This document shows positions 8,102 to 17,533 of a stretch of DNA of 34,627 bases, piece after piece (position 1 is the stretch's first letter; each line of letters begins with the position of its first letter). The notes beneath the pieces are model-generated. The model did no database searches. It was not told the DNA's origin and worked only from the letters and a program-made list of their open reading frames with translations. The DNA lies in assembly GCA_021811405.1 (NCBI GenBank), contig JAJZOZ010000011.1:1-34627 (forward strand), given 5' to 3'. Source of the stretch: a bacterium. Lineage in GTDB: Bacteria > Elusimicrobiota > Elusimicrobia > Elusimicrobiales > UBA9959. The translations under genes and the position numbers were made by a program.

Positions 8102-10149
8102 CAGCGGCGTCCGCCTCCTACCTTATATAAAGGATAGTAATGGCGCAGGATGTCCCGGTAGGACGCCCCGCGCGCCTTGGCCAGGCCGTAGGCCCCGAGC
8201 AGGCACATGCCGTGCGCGTCGCCGGTGCCGATGCCGCGCAGCAGGAAATAGTCCGGGTACTTGCCGGAGTAGACCGGCCGGATGCTGAAGAGGGTGGAGC
8301 GCAGCGCGCCGGCGCCGAGGGCCTGTTCGATGGCGTCGTCGCCCTCCACCACGGCCGTGCCGGCCGTGCCCTCGAAGCGCACGGCCTTGATGCGGCCGGA
8401 GGGTTCGCGGCCGAGCGGGATCACGGCCCGCAGGTAACCCACCTTGGAGATGCGGTTGACGCGCGACTCTATCCACCGGGGTTTGAGCATCAGAGTCCAG
8501 TAGACGTCGGAAGCGGCGGTCTTGTCCTCGGGCAGGCAGAGCAGGCCGTCCGGCGGGCCCTTGAGCGTGTAGGCGTAGAAGCTGAAAGGCGTCAGCGGAC
8601 GCGGCAGCGGCCGGCCGGCGTCGTCCACGCCCTCCCTGGTGAAGCCGCCGCAGGCGCGGTGGAAATCCGCGGGGGCCGGCGCGCCGCCGGCCACGGTCAG
8701 CATCTCGCCGCGGGTCGCCTTGGCGGCCGCCGCGGAGGCCGAGCTCTCGGCCTGCAGGCCCGCGTACGGCAGGCAGTGCGAGGAATCGCAGAGATCGTAT
8801 TCGCGGCTGCCGTGTCCGGCGGCGCGGGCCAGCCGGGTCAGGCGGGTGCGGACGGCCACGGCTATGGCCTTGAGCTGTTCCGGCATCCTGGAGCCGGAGG
8901 CCTGCTGCGCCGTGACGGGGCTGACCATGGTCTCGAGCGAGGTCTCGTTGATGAGCCACCAGCCCTTGTCCCGGACGAGCGCCGTAAGCTCGCCGGAGAT
9001 CTCCTTGTCGCCGCGGTTGACGCCGTGCGCGCCGGGCAGCTCCGGGTTCTTTATAAGGATGACCCCGCCCTTTACCTTGGGCACTATGCGCAGGGTGTTG
9101 TTGGTGGTGTGGGCGGTGGCGCCCATACTGTCGGTCACCCGGTAGACCCGGTTGAGCTCGTCGTAGGCCAGCGTCCACTGCATGCCGCTGCGGCCCGCTA
9201 AGACCTTGCCCAGCCTGGCGTCCACTATGTCGAAGTCGCAGGCGGCGATGAAACTGAAGCTCTTCACGAGCGACGGCACGCCGTCCCGGCCGGCGTAGAG
9301 GCCCACCTTCACGGCGGGGCCGCTGTCCCGCGGCGGCGCCTCCTTGTGCTCGGGCCAAGCCATGCGGGCCCAGTAGAGCAGGTTGTCGATCTTGCCTTTG
9401 ACGTACTTGCGGAGCTTCTTCTCCTTATCGGCGAAGTCCCGCTCGCCGGGGTCCATGTCGGAGAGGGTGTAGTAGGTCTGCCAGGCCGGTACGAAGAAGC
9501 CCGAGTCCTCGTAGAGCTGCGCGAGGTCGATCTCGGCCTGGATGTTGCGCGGGTCGTAGCCGAGGGCCTCCTTGACGAAGTTGACGGCGTGCGGGCGCTT
9601 CTTGAGGCGCTCGAAGTCGGCGCCGATCAGCTGGGCGGTGGGCGAGAGCAGGTAGGGATAACGGCTGTAGACGGAGCGCAGCTCGGAGATGGCGGCGGCA
9701 GGGCCCCCTAGCTGGGCCTCCGCGATGCCGAGGCCGAAGCGGGCCTGGTTGGCCAGGTCCTGGTCCGCCGTCAGCGTGCCGGCCTTCTCGAAAGCGGCGC
9801 GCGCGTCCTGGAACTTCTCGAGCGAGAGCAGGTTCCAGCCTTTTTCCAGCTGGACGTAGAAGTCCTCCGGGGAGAGCAGCTCCGCCTTCGCCAGGTAGGC
9901 GAGGGCCTCGGCGTTCTTGCCGGCCTCGGCCAGCAGCGCCGCCAGGTCCAGCAGCGCGGCCGAGGTCAGGCCCTGGTCGGAGGAGCGGTAGACCACGTAC
10001 TTCAGCGCGCCGGCGGCGTCCTCGGGGCGGCCGTCCAGCCACTGCGCGGCGGCGTCGGAATAGACCTTGGTCAGGTCTTCCTCCGCCGCGAGCGGGGCGG
10101 CGGCCAGCAGGGCGGCCAGGCACAGCAGCGCGGTCTTGCTCTTTATCAT
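8101..10149 (-). CDS. TPR-repeat protein with C-terminal SpoIID/LytB domain, exported
   Basis: Start trimmed to MIKSKTALLCLAALLAAAPLAAEE (signal peptide); N-terminal TPRs; LKAIAVAVRTRL...HCLPYAGLQAE...ATRGEMLTVAGG...HRACGGFT...GTGDAHGMCLLGAYGLAKARGASYRDILRHYY. Confidence 0.85.
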   Translation of the reverse strand: MIKSKTALLCLAALLAAAPLAAEEDLTKVYSDAAAQWLDGRPEDAAGALKYVVYRSSDQGLTSAALLDLAALLAEAGKNAEALAYLAKAELLSPEDFYVQLEKGWNLLSLEKFQDARAAFEKAGTLTADQDLANQARFGLGIAEAQLGGPAAAISELRSVYSRYPYLLSPTAQLIGADFERLKKRPHAVNFVKEALGYDPRNIQAEIDLAQLYEDSGFFVPAWQTYYTLSDMDPGERDFADKEKKLRKYVKGKIDNLLYWARMAWPEHKEAPPRDSGPAVKVGLYAGRDGVPSLVKSFSFIAACDFDIVDARLGKVLAGRSGMQWTLAYDELNRVYRVTDSMGATAHTTNNTLRIVPKVKGGVILIKNPELPGAHGVNRGDKEISGELTALVRDKGWWLINETSLETMVSPVTAQQASGSRMPEQLKAIAVAVRTRLTRLARAAGHGSREYDLCDSSHCLPYAGLQAESSASAAAAKATRGEMLTVAGGAPAPADFHRACGGFTREGVDDAGRPLPRPLTPFSFYAYTLKGPPDGLLCLPEDKTAASDVYWTLMLKPRWIESRVNRISKVGYLRAVIPLGREPSGRIKAVRFEGTAGTAVVEGDDAIEQALGAGALRSTLFSIRPVYSGKYPDYFLLRGIGTGDAHGMCLLGAYGLAKARGASYRDILRHYYPLYKVGGGRR

Positions 10150-10224
10150 AAGTGACAAAATAGCAATTATCGGAGCGTAAAGGGAATAGCGCGCCCCACG
10201 GCGGAGATATAAGGAAAAAATATT

Positions 10225-10252
10225 TTGAATTTTTTTCCAGTTTATGTATAAT
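10225..10252 (+). promoter_or_regulatory. Sigma-70-like promoter of tRNA-Lys: TTGAAT-N16-TATAAT
   Basis: TTGAAT 10225-10230, TATAAT 10247-10252; predicted TSS a few nt before tRNA 5' end at 10263. Confidence 0.7.
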
Positions 10253-10262
10253 AGATAGCGAC

Positions 10263-10334
10263 GGGCCATTAGCTCAACGGTAGAGCAGGCGCCTCTTAAG
10301 CGCAAGGTTACAGGTTCGAATCCCGTATGGCCCA
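10263..10334 (+). tRNA. tRNA-Lys (anticodon CUU)
   Basis: GGGCCAT...ATGGCCC acceptor stem, D-arm GCTC..GAGC, anticodon loop CTCTTAA, T-loop GGTTCGAATCC; CCA not encoded. Possible mismatches at 27:43 (G.A) and in the T-stem (A.C) by hand folding. Confidence 0.9.
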
Positions 10335-10352
10335 CTTCGATTTCGCAGCTAC

Positions 10353-10421
10353 GGAGTAATGAGTAGACGGCGAGTAAAGGGCGAAGGCGCGACCTCCCCG
10401 AAGCTCAGAACTCATTACTCC
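10353..10421 (+). terminator. Long-loop inverted repeat with downstream U-tract between two tRNA genes (terminator or small structured element)
   Basis: GGAGTAATGAGT (10353-10364) perfectly complementary to ACTCATTACTCC (10410-10421), then TTTTTCTTT. Confidence 0.6.
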
Positions 10422-10501
10422 TTTTTCTTTGTGCCGGTCTTTATATAAGGAAGAGAGCCGCTCCCGCGCGACCCCGCGGCGGCGGCGCCAGTACCGGAAA
10501 C

Positions 10502-10582
10502 GGACGGGTGGTGGAATGGCAGACACGTACGGCTTAGGACCGTATGCCGCAAGGCGTAAGGGTTCAAGTCCCTTCCCGTCCA
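10502..10582 (+). tRNA. tRNA-Leu (anticodon UAG)
   Basis: GGACGGG...CCCGTCC acceptor; anticodon loop CTTAGGA; long variable arm TGCCGCAAGGCGT; T-arm GGTTCAAGTCC. Confidence 0.92.
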
Positions 10583-10619
10583 TTAAGATCCAGAGCTATA
10601 CTAGAGACGGAGAGGAATC

Positions 10620-11885
10620 ATGAACATCACCCTAGGTTTCGGCGACAAGATAAAGAAGATCAAGCAGGAAGGCTGCGTGCACGTGTTCGCGGTCAACGTG
10701 GACGCGAAGGCGCTCGGAGAGGCGACGCAGGAGTCGCTCGTGCGCCTGCAGAGCGTGGTCAGCCTGCCCGGCTTCCGCGTCGGCAAGGTGCCGCTCGGCA
10801 TGATCAAGGAGCAGTTCCCCTCGATGGTCAAGGACGAGGTCCTCGACATGGCCGCCAAGGCCTCCCTCCCCGAGATCATGAAGGGTTCCGGCCTCAACCC
10901 GGTGGTCTCGCCGCTGCTCAAGAACGTCAACTACGAGCCCGGCAAGGCCCTCTATTTCGAAGTGCAGTTCGAGTGCTCCCCCTCCATCGAGCCCAAGGGC
11001 TACGAGAAGATCCAGGCCGTCCGCAAGGTGCACGACATCACCGACGCCGAGGTCGACAGGTACATCGACCAGGTCCGCGAGTATAACGCCTACCTGAAGC
11101 CGGCCGAAGAGAACGAGGCCGCCTCCAAGGAGCATTTCGTCATCGTCGACTACGACACCTTCGACGACGGCAAGCCCGTGGCCGACGGCTCCGTGAAGGG
11201 CGAGATCGTGGACCTGTCCAGCCCGCAGACCATCGCCGGCCTGGCCGACGCCGTGGCCGGCGCGAAGAAGGGCGAGACCCGCGAGTTCGACGCGCCGTTC
11301 GGGGACAAGAAGATGCATTTCAAGGTCACCGTCACCGAGATCAAGAAGAAGGTGGTGCCCCCGCTGGACGAGAACTTCCTCAAGGAAGCCGGCGTCAAGA
11401 CCGTGGAGGAGCTGAAGGCCAACGTACGCAAGCTCCTGGAGCAGGGCTCCTCCGAGAAGACGGAGAAGGACCTGCTCGGCCAGATCGAGGACTCGCTGCT
11501 CAAGAGCAACCCGCTGACCCTCCCCCCGACCCTCGTCAGGGAGGAGGCCCAGGAGCTGCTCGAGCTCTTCAAGAAGCGCGCCCCCGCCGAGCAGCACCTG
11601 CCCGACGACTCCCTGCTGGAGCGCCTCAAGCCGGTCGCCGAGCGCAACCTCTCCCTCACCTACATCCTGCACCACATCGCCAAGAAGGAGAAGGTGGAAG
11701 CCACCGACGCCGAGCTCGACGCCGAGCTGGAGAAGGTCATGGCCCGCCTGAACACCGAAGAGGAGAAGAAGAAGGGCCGCGAGCTCTTCGAGAAGCGCAA
11801 GGAGTACATCCGCGCGTCCATGGTCGAGAGCAAGACCATGGCGCTCGTCAAGGAACGCGCCGAGATAAAGGAAGAGAAGAACTGA
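10620..11885 (+). CDS. tig: Trigger factor
   Basis: [18 protein letters not shown]...; PPIase and C-terminal domain; upstream of clpP; SD gagagg. Confidence 0.95.
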   Translation: MNITLGFGDKIKKIKQEGCVHVFAVNVDAKALGEATQESLVRLQSVVSLPGFRVGKVPLGMIKEQFPSMVKDEVLDMAAKASLPEIMKGSGLNPVVSPLLKNVNYEPGKALYFEVQFECSPSIEPKGYEKIQAVRKVHDITDAEVDRYIDQVREYNAYLKPAEENEAASKEHFVIVDYDTFDDGKPVADGSVKGEIVDLSSPQTIAGLADAVAGAKKGETREFDAPFGDKKMHFKVTVTEIKKKVVPPLDENFLKEAGVKTVEELKANVRKLLEQGSSEKTEKDLLGQIEDSLLKSNPLTLPPTLVREEAQELLELFKKRAPAEQHLPDDSLLERLKPVAERNLSLTYILHHIAKKEKVEATDAELDAELEKVMARLNTEEEKKKGRELFEKRKEYIRASMVESKTMALVKERAEIKEEKN

Positions 11886-11904
11886 CCTTACTGGAGGATT
11901 AAGG

Positions 11905-12513
11905 ATGATAATACCGACGATCATTGAGACCTGGAAAGGCGCGGGCGCGATGGTGGGGTATGACATATACTCCCGCCTGCTGCGCGACCGCATCATCTTC
12001 ATAGGCGACCCGGAGGGCGCGGTCTCGACCGCCTCCGCCAACACGGTCATAGCCCAGCTGCTGTACCTCGACGCCGAAGACCCGGAGAAGGAGATCAACC
12101 TCTACATCAACTCCCCCGGCGGCATGGTGACGGCGGGCCTGGCGGTCTACGACACGATGCAGTTCATCAAGGCCCCGATCTCGACGATCTGCATGGGCAT
12201 GGCGATGAGCTTCGGCGCGGTGCTGCTGGCCGCCGGCTCCAAGGGCAAGCGCTACGCGCTGCCGAACTCCCGCATCATGATCCACCAGCCCCTGATCTGG
12301 GGCGGCGGCATCTCCGGCCAGGCGACCGACATCGAGATCGAGAGCAAGGAAATGCAGGAGAACAAGACCCGGCTCATCGAGATCATGGCCAAGCACACCG
12401 GCCAGTCCGCCGAGAAGGTGCGCGCCGACATGGAGCGCAACTTCTACCTCTCCGCCGAAGAGGCCGCGAAGTACGGCATCATCGACTCGGTGCTCGAGCA
12501 CCGCAAGAAGTAG
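11905..12513 (+). CDS. clpP: ATP-dependent Clp protease proteolytic subunit (atypical triad)
   Basis: [48 protein letters not shown] (Ser); MIHQP (His); [21 protein letters not shown] (Asn at Asp position). Confidence 0.95.
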   Translation: MIIPTIIETWKGAGAMVGYDIYSRLLRDRIIFIGDPEGAVSTASANTVIAQLLYLDAEDPEKEINLYINSPGGMVTAGLAVYDTMQFIKAPISTICMGMAMSFGAVLLAAGSKGKRYALPNSRIMIHQPLIWGGGISGQATDIEIESKEMQENKTRLIEIMAKHTGQSAEKVRADMERNFYLSAEEAAKYGIIDSVLEHRKK

Positions 12514-12517
12514 GCGT

Positions 12518-12555
12518 TCCGGCCTCCCCTCCCCGCGCTTGCGGGGAGGGCCGGA
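12518..12555. repeat. GC-rich hairpin between clpP and lon
   Basis: CCCTCCCCGC (12527-12536) / GCGGGGAGGG (12541-12550), outer TCCGG/CCGGA; no U-tract. Confidence 0.6.
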
Positions 12556-12602
12556 GCGCGGGGGCGGGTCCGCCGCGGGCGATTTCAGCAGGACATATCC
12601 AC

Positions 12603-14984
12603 ATGCAAGAGAAGAAAACCACCGAACAGGCATATCCTCAGGCCCTGCCGGCCATAGCGATACGGGACGTAGTGATGTTCCCGTACATGGCGCTGCCGCT
12701 CTCCGTAGACCGGCCGAAGTCCGTGGCCGCCATCGAGGCGGGCCTCGCCGCCGGCAAGTTCCTGCTGGCGGTGGCGCAGCGCAAGCCTGCCACCAACGAC
12801 CCCTCCCCTTCCGAGCTCTACGACTACGGCGTCGTCAGCTCCATCTCCCAGTCCCTCAAAATGCCCGACGGCACGATGCGGGTCTTCCTGGAGGGCCGCC
12901 GCCGCGCCCGCGTGAAGCGGATGGCGCCGGACGGCTCCGGGACCTACCTGAGCGCCGAGGTCGAGTACGTCGAGGAGGCGGTGGAGAAGACGCCCGAGGT
13001 GATAGCGCTGATGCGCCACGCGGTGGAGGCCTTCGAGACCTACGTGAAGCTGGGCACCCGCATTACGCTGGATTCCGCCTCGCTGCTGCAGCAGATGGAG
13101 GACCCCTCCAGGCTGGCCGACACGATAGCCGCCAACGTCGTGCTCGCGCTGCCGGACAAGCAGGACGTGCTCGAGACCGAGAGCCCGCGCGAGCGCCTGG
13201 AGAAGCTGGTCAAGTTCCTGGCCAAGGAAGTGGAGATCCTCGATATCGAGCAGAAGATCCACACCCGCGTCAAGACGCAGATCGAGAAGTCCCAGAAGGA
13301 ATATTATCTCAACGAGCAGATGAAGGCCATCCAGAAGGAGCTCCACCAGAAGGACGACTTCTCGAAGGAGATAGACGAGCTGAAAAAGCGCGTCAAGGCC
13401 GCCAGGATGCCCAAGGAGGCCGAGGCCGCCGCCGAGAAGGAACTGGCCCGCCTGTCGAAGATGATGCCGTTCTCCCCGGAGACCACCGTCAGCCGCACCT
13501 ACCTGGACTGGCTGGTCTCGCTGCCGTGGGGCGTGGAGACCAAGGACGAGATCGACCTGGGCAAGGCCAAGAAGATCCTCGACGAGGACCATTTCGGCCT
13601 CAAGAAGCCCAAGGACCGCGTGCTGGAGTACCTGGCCGTCTGCAAGCTCACCGAGAAGCTCAAGGGCCCGATCCTCTGCTTCGTCGGCCCCCCCGGCGTG
13701 GGCAAGACCTCGATAGCCCGCTCGATCGCGCGCTCGATGGGGCGCAATTTCGTGCGGATGTCGCTGGGCGGCGTGCGCGACGAGAGCGAGATCCGCGGCC
13801 ACCGCCGCACCTACGTCGCCTCGATGCCCGGCCGCATCGTCCAGAGCATGAAGAAGGCCAAGAGCCGCAACCCGGTCTTCCTGATGGACGAGATAGACAA
13901 GATGGGCACCGACTGGCGCGGCGACCCGGCCGCGGCGCTGCTCGAGGTGCTCGACCCGGAACAGAACACCGAGTTCAACGACCATTTCCTCGACGTGCCT
14001 TTCGACATCTCCAAGGTGATGTTCATCGCCACGGCCAACACGCTGTGGGGCATCCCGGTCAGCCTGCGCGACCGCATGGAGATCATCGACTTCAGCGGCT
14101 ACACGCACGACGAGAAGATCGAGATCGCCAAGAAGTTCCTGATCCCCCGCCAGCTCCGCGAGCACGGCCTGAAGGAAGGCTCGCTCCGGATAGACGACAA
14201 GGGCATCGACGCCGTGATCCGCGGCTACACCCGCGAGGCCGGCGTGCGCAACCTCAACCGCGAGTTCGCCTCCATGTGCAGGCGGGCCGCCCGCAAGATA
14301 GTCGAGACCAAGGTCGAGTCCGTGAAGGTCACGCCTGACAACGTCGGAGACTTCCTCGGCGTGCCCAAATTCCTCGACACCAAAGCCTCTTACAACGCCG
14401 TCGGCATAGCCACCGGGCTCGCCTGGACCGAGAACGGCGGCGAGGTGCTGGCCGTGGAGGCGGTGGCCGTGCCCGGCAAGGGCGGCCTGACGCTGACCGG
14501 CAAGCTCGGCGACGTGATGAAGGAGTCCGCGCAGGCGGCCTTCTCGTACGTGCGCTCGAAGGAACTCGCCCCGGCCTCCTACGTGAACGCGCATAATTTC
14601 CACGTGCATATCCCGGAAGGCGCCATCCCCAAGGACGGCCCCTCCGCCGGCGTGACGATGGCCACCGCCCTCGCCAGCCTGTTCTGCGGCCGCCCGGTCA
14701 GGAAAAACCTTTCGATGACCGGCGAGATAACTCTGACCGGCCGCGTGCTGCCGATAGGGGGCCTCAAGGAGAAGGTGATAGCCTCCTTCCGCGACGACAT
14801 CAACACCGTGCTTTTCCCCAAGGCCAACCTGAAGGAACTGGAGGAGATCCCCTCCGAGATCCGCTCCAGGATGCGCCTGCACCCGGTGGAAAGCATGGAC
14901 GAAGTGCTGGAGCTGGCCCTCGAGCCCGCCGCGAAGCGCGGCGGCCGGGCGGCCGGCAAGAAAAAGGCCGTCGGGAGCCGGTAG
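12603..14984 (+). CDS. lon: ATP-dependent protease La
   Basis: [20 protein letters not shown] Walker [17 protein letters not shown] catalytic Ser; [13 protein letters not shown] catalytic Lys. Confidence 0.97.
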   Translation: MQEKKTTEQAYPQALPAIAIRDVVMFPYMALPLSVDRPKSVAAIEAGLAAGKFLLAVAQRKPATNDPSPSELYDYGVVSSISQSLKMPDGTMRVFLEGRRRARVKRMAPDGSGTYLSAEVEYVEEAVEKTPEVIALMRHAVEAFETYVKLGTRITLDSASLLQQMEDPSRLADTIAANVVLALPDKQDVLETESPRERLEKLVKFLAKEVEILDIEQKIHTRVKTQIEKSQKEYYLNEQMKAIQKELHQKDDFSKEIDELKKRVKAARMPKEAEAAAEKELARLSKMMPFSPETTVSRTYLDWLVSLPWGVETKDEIDLGKAKKILDEDHFGLKKPKDRVLEYLAVCKLTEKLKGPILCFVGPPGVGKTSIARSIARSMGRNFVRMSLGGVRDESEIRGHRRTYVASMPGRIVQSMKKAKSRNPVFLMDEIDKMGTDWRGDPAAALLEVLDPEQNTEFNDHFLDVPFDISKVMFIATANTLWGIPVSLRDRMEIIDFSGYTHDEKIEIAKKFLIPRQLREHGLKEGSLRIDDKGIDAVIRGYTREAGVRNLNREFASMCRRAARKIVETKVESVKVTPDNVGDFLGVPKFLDTKASYNAVGIATGLAWTENGGEVLAVEAVAVPGKGGLTLTGKLGDVMKESAQAAFSYVRSKELAPASYVNAHNFHVHIPEGAIPKDGPSAGVTMATALASLFCGRPVRKNLSMTGEITLTGRVLPIGGLKEKVIASFRDDINTVLFPKANLKELEEIPSEIRSRMRLHPVESMDEVLELALEPAAKRGGRAAGKKKAVGSR

Positions 14985-15026
14985 TCCGGCAGCCGGCGGG
15001 ACGGCCTAAATCAAGCGAGGCTGACA

Positions 15027-16802
15027 ATGTCGCTCTCAACACTGCGTCTGGCGCTGCTGCTGCTGTGCGCCGCGCTTCCGGCCGGCGCCTACGAGGACAC
15101 GCTGACCACCGAGGAGATCCAGGGCACCCTCGAGAACACCAAGCTCAACGAGGTCTTCTCCCAGTACCTCGCCACCATCCAGATGTACGACCCCGAGCGG
15201 GCGACCCGCCTGGGCCTGCACGGCTCGGACGCGGCCCTGACCGCGCGCACGCCCGAGCGCGTCGCCAAGGAGCTCGAGGCCGTCAAGCGCCTGCGCGCCA
15301 AGCTCGGCGAGGTCCGCAAGGACGCGATGGCCGCCGACCTGCAGGTGGACTACGTCACGCTGGACCATATGCTGGAGGTCGACATCTACGAGATGGAGAA
15401 CCTGGACCGGCTGGCCCGCCGTCCCCAGTACTACCTCGAGCCGCTGTTCCTCGTCTACCAGATGATGAGCAAGGACTACGAGGACTATAACACCCGCTCC
15501 GCCAACGCGATCTCCCGTCTGAAGGCCTTCCCCGCCGTGCTGGAGCAGGCGGAGCGCAACCTCGCCCACCCGCCGGCGCTCTGGACGCGCCAGGCCATCC
15601 GCCAGGCCGACGACGCGCTCAACTACGTCTCCGACTTCGTGCCGGTCTTCCGCGGCTACACCCGCTACGACCCCGTCCTCAAGACCCAGGTCGACGACAC
15701 GATGGCCAAGGTGAAGACCGCGCTCGAGCGCTACGCCGCCTTCCTGCGCAAGGACATCCTGCCCGCCTCCGACGGCGACCCCCGTTCCGGAGAGTACACC
15801 TACGGCTTCTACCTGGAGCGCCTGCACGGCCTGGACATGACGCCGGGCTCGGCGCTGAGCTATTCCAAGAAGGCCTTCAAGAAGTCGATGAAGGAACTGG
15901 AGAAGGAAGCCGCCAATATCGACGGGATCCTCGCTTCCGAGAAGGGCTGGAAGGGCGTCATGGACAAGCTCCCGAAGGAGCACCCGCCCGTCTCCGACGT
16001 CCTGAAGGTGTTCCAGGACGAGATGGACCGCGCCTACCAGCATTTCGACGAGCACAAGGTGGTGGAGTTCCCGAAACAGCGGCTGCTGATAAAGCGTATG
16101 CCGGGCATGATGGCGCCGGTGCTGCCCTACGTCTACTACGACCCGCCGTTCTCCCTGGACGACACGCGCGTCTCGGAGCTCTTCGTCCTGCTGCCGCCGG
16201 CCGCGCTGCCCGAGGCGGCGCGCGAGCGCGTGCTGGCGGCCGGCTTCAACTACGCCCAGGTGGAACTGCTGACGGCCTACGCCATCATGCCGGGCATGCA
16301 TCTGCGCGCCTATGAGGCGTCCATGAACAAATCCCGCATCCGCCGCGTGTCCCGCCAGCCGGTGGTGGTCAACGGCTGGGCCTGTTACGCCGAGCTGCTG
16401 GCCGAGGAGATGGGCTATTACAGTTCCTACTGGTCCCCGTTCCTGCGCCGCTACGTGCGCGCGCTGCGCGCGGCCCGCGCCTACGCCGACGCGGCGCTGC
16501 ACCTTAAAAAATGGACCCCGGCGGAGGCCTCCGCCTTTTTCCAGGACAAGCTCTACATGACCAAGGCGCAGGCCGACGCCGAAGTGCTGAAGGCGACGCT
16601 GGCCCCCACCGAGGGGCTCAGCTACATCATCGGCCTGGACCGCATACTCGAGATGCGCCGCTACTACGAGCGCACCGAGGCCAAGTACTTCGACCTGCGC
16701 CGCTTCCACACGCTGTTCCTGCGGATGGGCGAGATCCCGATAGACCTGATCGCCGACGAGATGCGCAGGCAGAAGAGAGAGGAGAAGAAGATCGTCCGAT
16801 GA
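15027..16802 (+). CDS. DUF885-family exported protein with degenerate metallopeptidase-like motifs
   Basis: Signal peptide MSLSTLRLALLLLCAALPAGA; overall DUF885 pattern, with AIMPGMHLRAYEAS and NGWACYAELLAEEMGYY at the HEAxPGHHLQ and EGWALYAE positions. Confidence 0.75.
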   Translation: MSLSTLRLALLLLCAALPAGAYEDTLTTEEIQGTLENTKLNEVFSQYLATIQMYDPERATRLGLHGSDAALTARTPERVAKELEAVKRLRAKLGEVRKDAMAADLQVDYVTLDHMLEVDIYEMENLDRLARRPQYYLEPLFLVYQMMSKDYEDYNTRSANAISRLKAFPAVLEQAERNLAHPPALWTRQAIRQADDALNYVSDFVPVFRGYTRYDPVLKTQVDDTMAKVKTALERYAAFLRKDILPASDGDPRSGEYTYGFYLERLHGLDMTPGSALSYSKKAFKKSMKELEKEAANIDGILASEKGWKGVMDKLPKEHPPVSDVLKVFQDEMDRAYQHFDEHKVVEFPKQRLLIKRMPGMMAPVLPYVYYDPPFSLDDTRVSELFVLLPPAALPEAARERVLAAGFNYAQVELLTAYAIMPGMHLRAYEASMNKSRIRRVSRQPVVVNGWACYAELLAEEMGYYSSYWSPFLRRYVRALRAARAYADAALHLKKWTPAEASAFFQDKLYMTKAQADAEVLKATLAPTEGLSYIIGLDRILEMRRYYERTEAKYFDLRRFHTLFLRMGEIPIDLIADEMRRQKREEKKIVR

Positions 16803-17533
16803 CCCGCGCGATAACCTTCGCTTCGGTGGAGAAGACCTACAGGAGGCCCGGCCTCCTGGGCTCCTCCTACGTCACCGCCGTCAAGGACCTCTCCTTCGAA
16901 GTCCGCTCCGGCGAGGTGGTGGGTCTGCTGGGCCTCAACGGCGCGGGCAAGACCACGATCATGAAGCTGCTGACCGGCCTGCTCTTCCCGACGGCCGGCC
17001 GCATCCGCGTCTTCGGCCATCCGCCGACCGACCCGGCCGCCAAGGCCAGGGTAGGCTTCCTGCCGGAGCTCCCGTATTTCCCCCCGCGCCTGCGCCCCTA
17101 CGAGGCCCTCGCCTACTACGGCCGGCTGTCGGGGCTTTCGGGGGCCGCGCTGGCCGAGGCCGTGCGCGGCGCCGCCGGGCGCACCGGCCTGGAACCGCAC
17201 GCCGGCAAGCGCGTTTCCGAGTTCTCCAAGGGTATGATGCAGCGCCTCGGCCTGGCCCAGGCCCTGCTGCACGGCCCGGACCTGCTGGTCCTCGACGAAC
17301 CGGTCAGCGGCCTGGACCCGCTGGCCATCCACGATATCCGCGGCCTGCTCGCCGGGCTAAACGCCGAAGGCCGCACCGTGCTCCTCTCCTCCCACAGCAT
17401 CTCGGAGGTTGAGAAGCTCTGCTCGCGGGTCCTCATTATCGTGAAGGGCCGCCTGGCCGCCGCCGTGGAGCGGGCCGCCTGGGAAGGCGCCCCCGGCGGG
17501 CTGGAGTCCATCTTCGTGGAGGCCGTGAGATGA
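16799..17533 (+). CDS. ABC transporter ATP-binding protein (ABC-2/NatA type)
   Basis: GLLGLNGAGKTTIMKLLTG; FSKGMMQRLGLAQALLHGPDLLVLDEPVSGLDP; start trimmed to MTRAITFASVEKTY. Confidence 0.93.
   Translation: MTRAITFASVEKTYRRPGLLGSSYVTAVKDLSFEVRSGEVVGLLGLNGAGKTTIMKLLTGLLFPTAGRIRVFGHPPTDPAAKARVGFLPELPYFPPRLRPYEALAYYGRLSGLSGAALAEAVRGAAGRTGLEPHAGKRVSEFSKGMMQRLGLAQALLHGPDLLVLDEPVSGLDPLAIHDIRGLLAGLNAEGRTVLLSSHSISEVEKLCSRVLIIVKGRLAAAVERAAWEGAPGGLESIFVEAVR

Noticed and set aside
10100-10149. Possible further leaderless start (TATTTT 7 nt before the SpoIID-protein ATG at 10149)
   Set aside because: Consistent with the pattern but the -10 is poor and there is no convincing -35, so it is not counted as independent evidence.
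10150-10335. N-terminal 62 codons of ORF 8101..10335 (MGHTGFEPVTLRLRGACSTVELMAR...)
   Set aside because: This is the antisense translation of tRNA-Lys at 10263-10334. The true start is the signal peptide at 10149.
10308-10583. 91-aa minus ORF (MDGKGLEPLRLAAYGPKPYVSAIPPPVRF...)
   Set aside because: Antisense of tRNA-Leu; a well-known class of spurious ORF.
10632-12098. 488-aa minus ORF opposite tig and clpP
   Set aside because: Mirror-frame artefact spanning two clear genes.
12585-14882. 765-aa minus ORF opposite lon
   Set aside because: Long antisense frame produced by high GC3. The protein is His/Leu/Gly/Asp-rich low-information sequence with no family motif, and lon is unambiguous.
15036-16709. 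557-aa minus ORF opposite the DUF885 gene
   Set aside because: Mirror-frame artefact; no recognisable domain.
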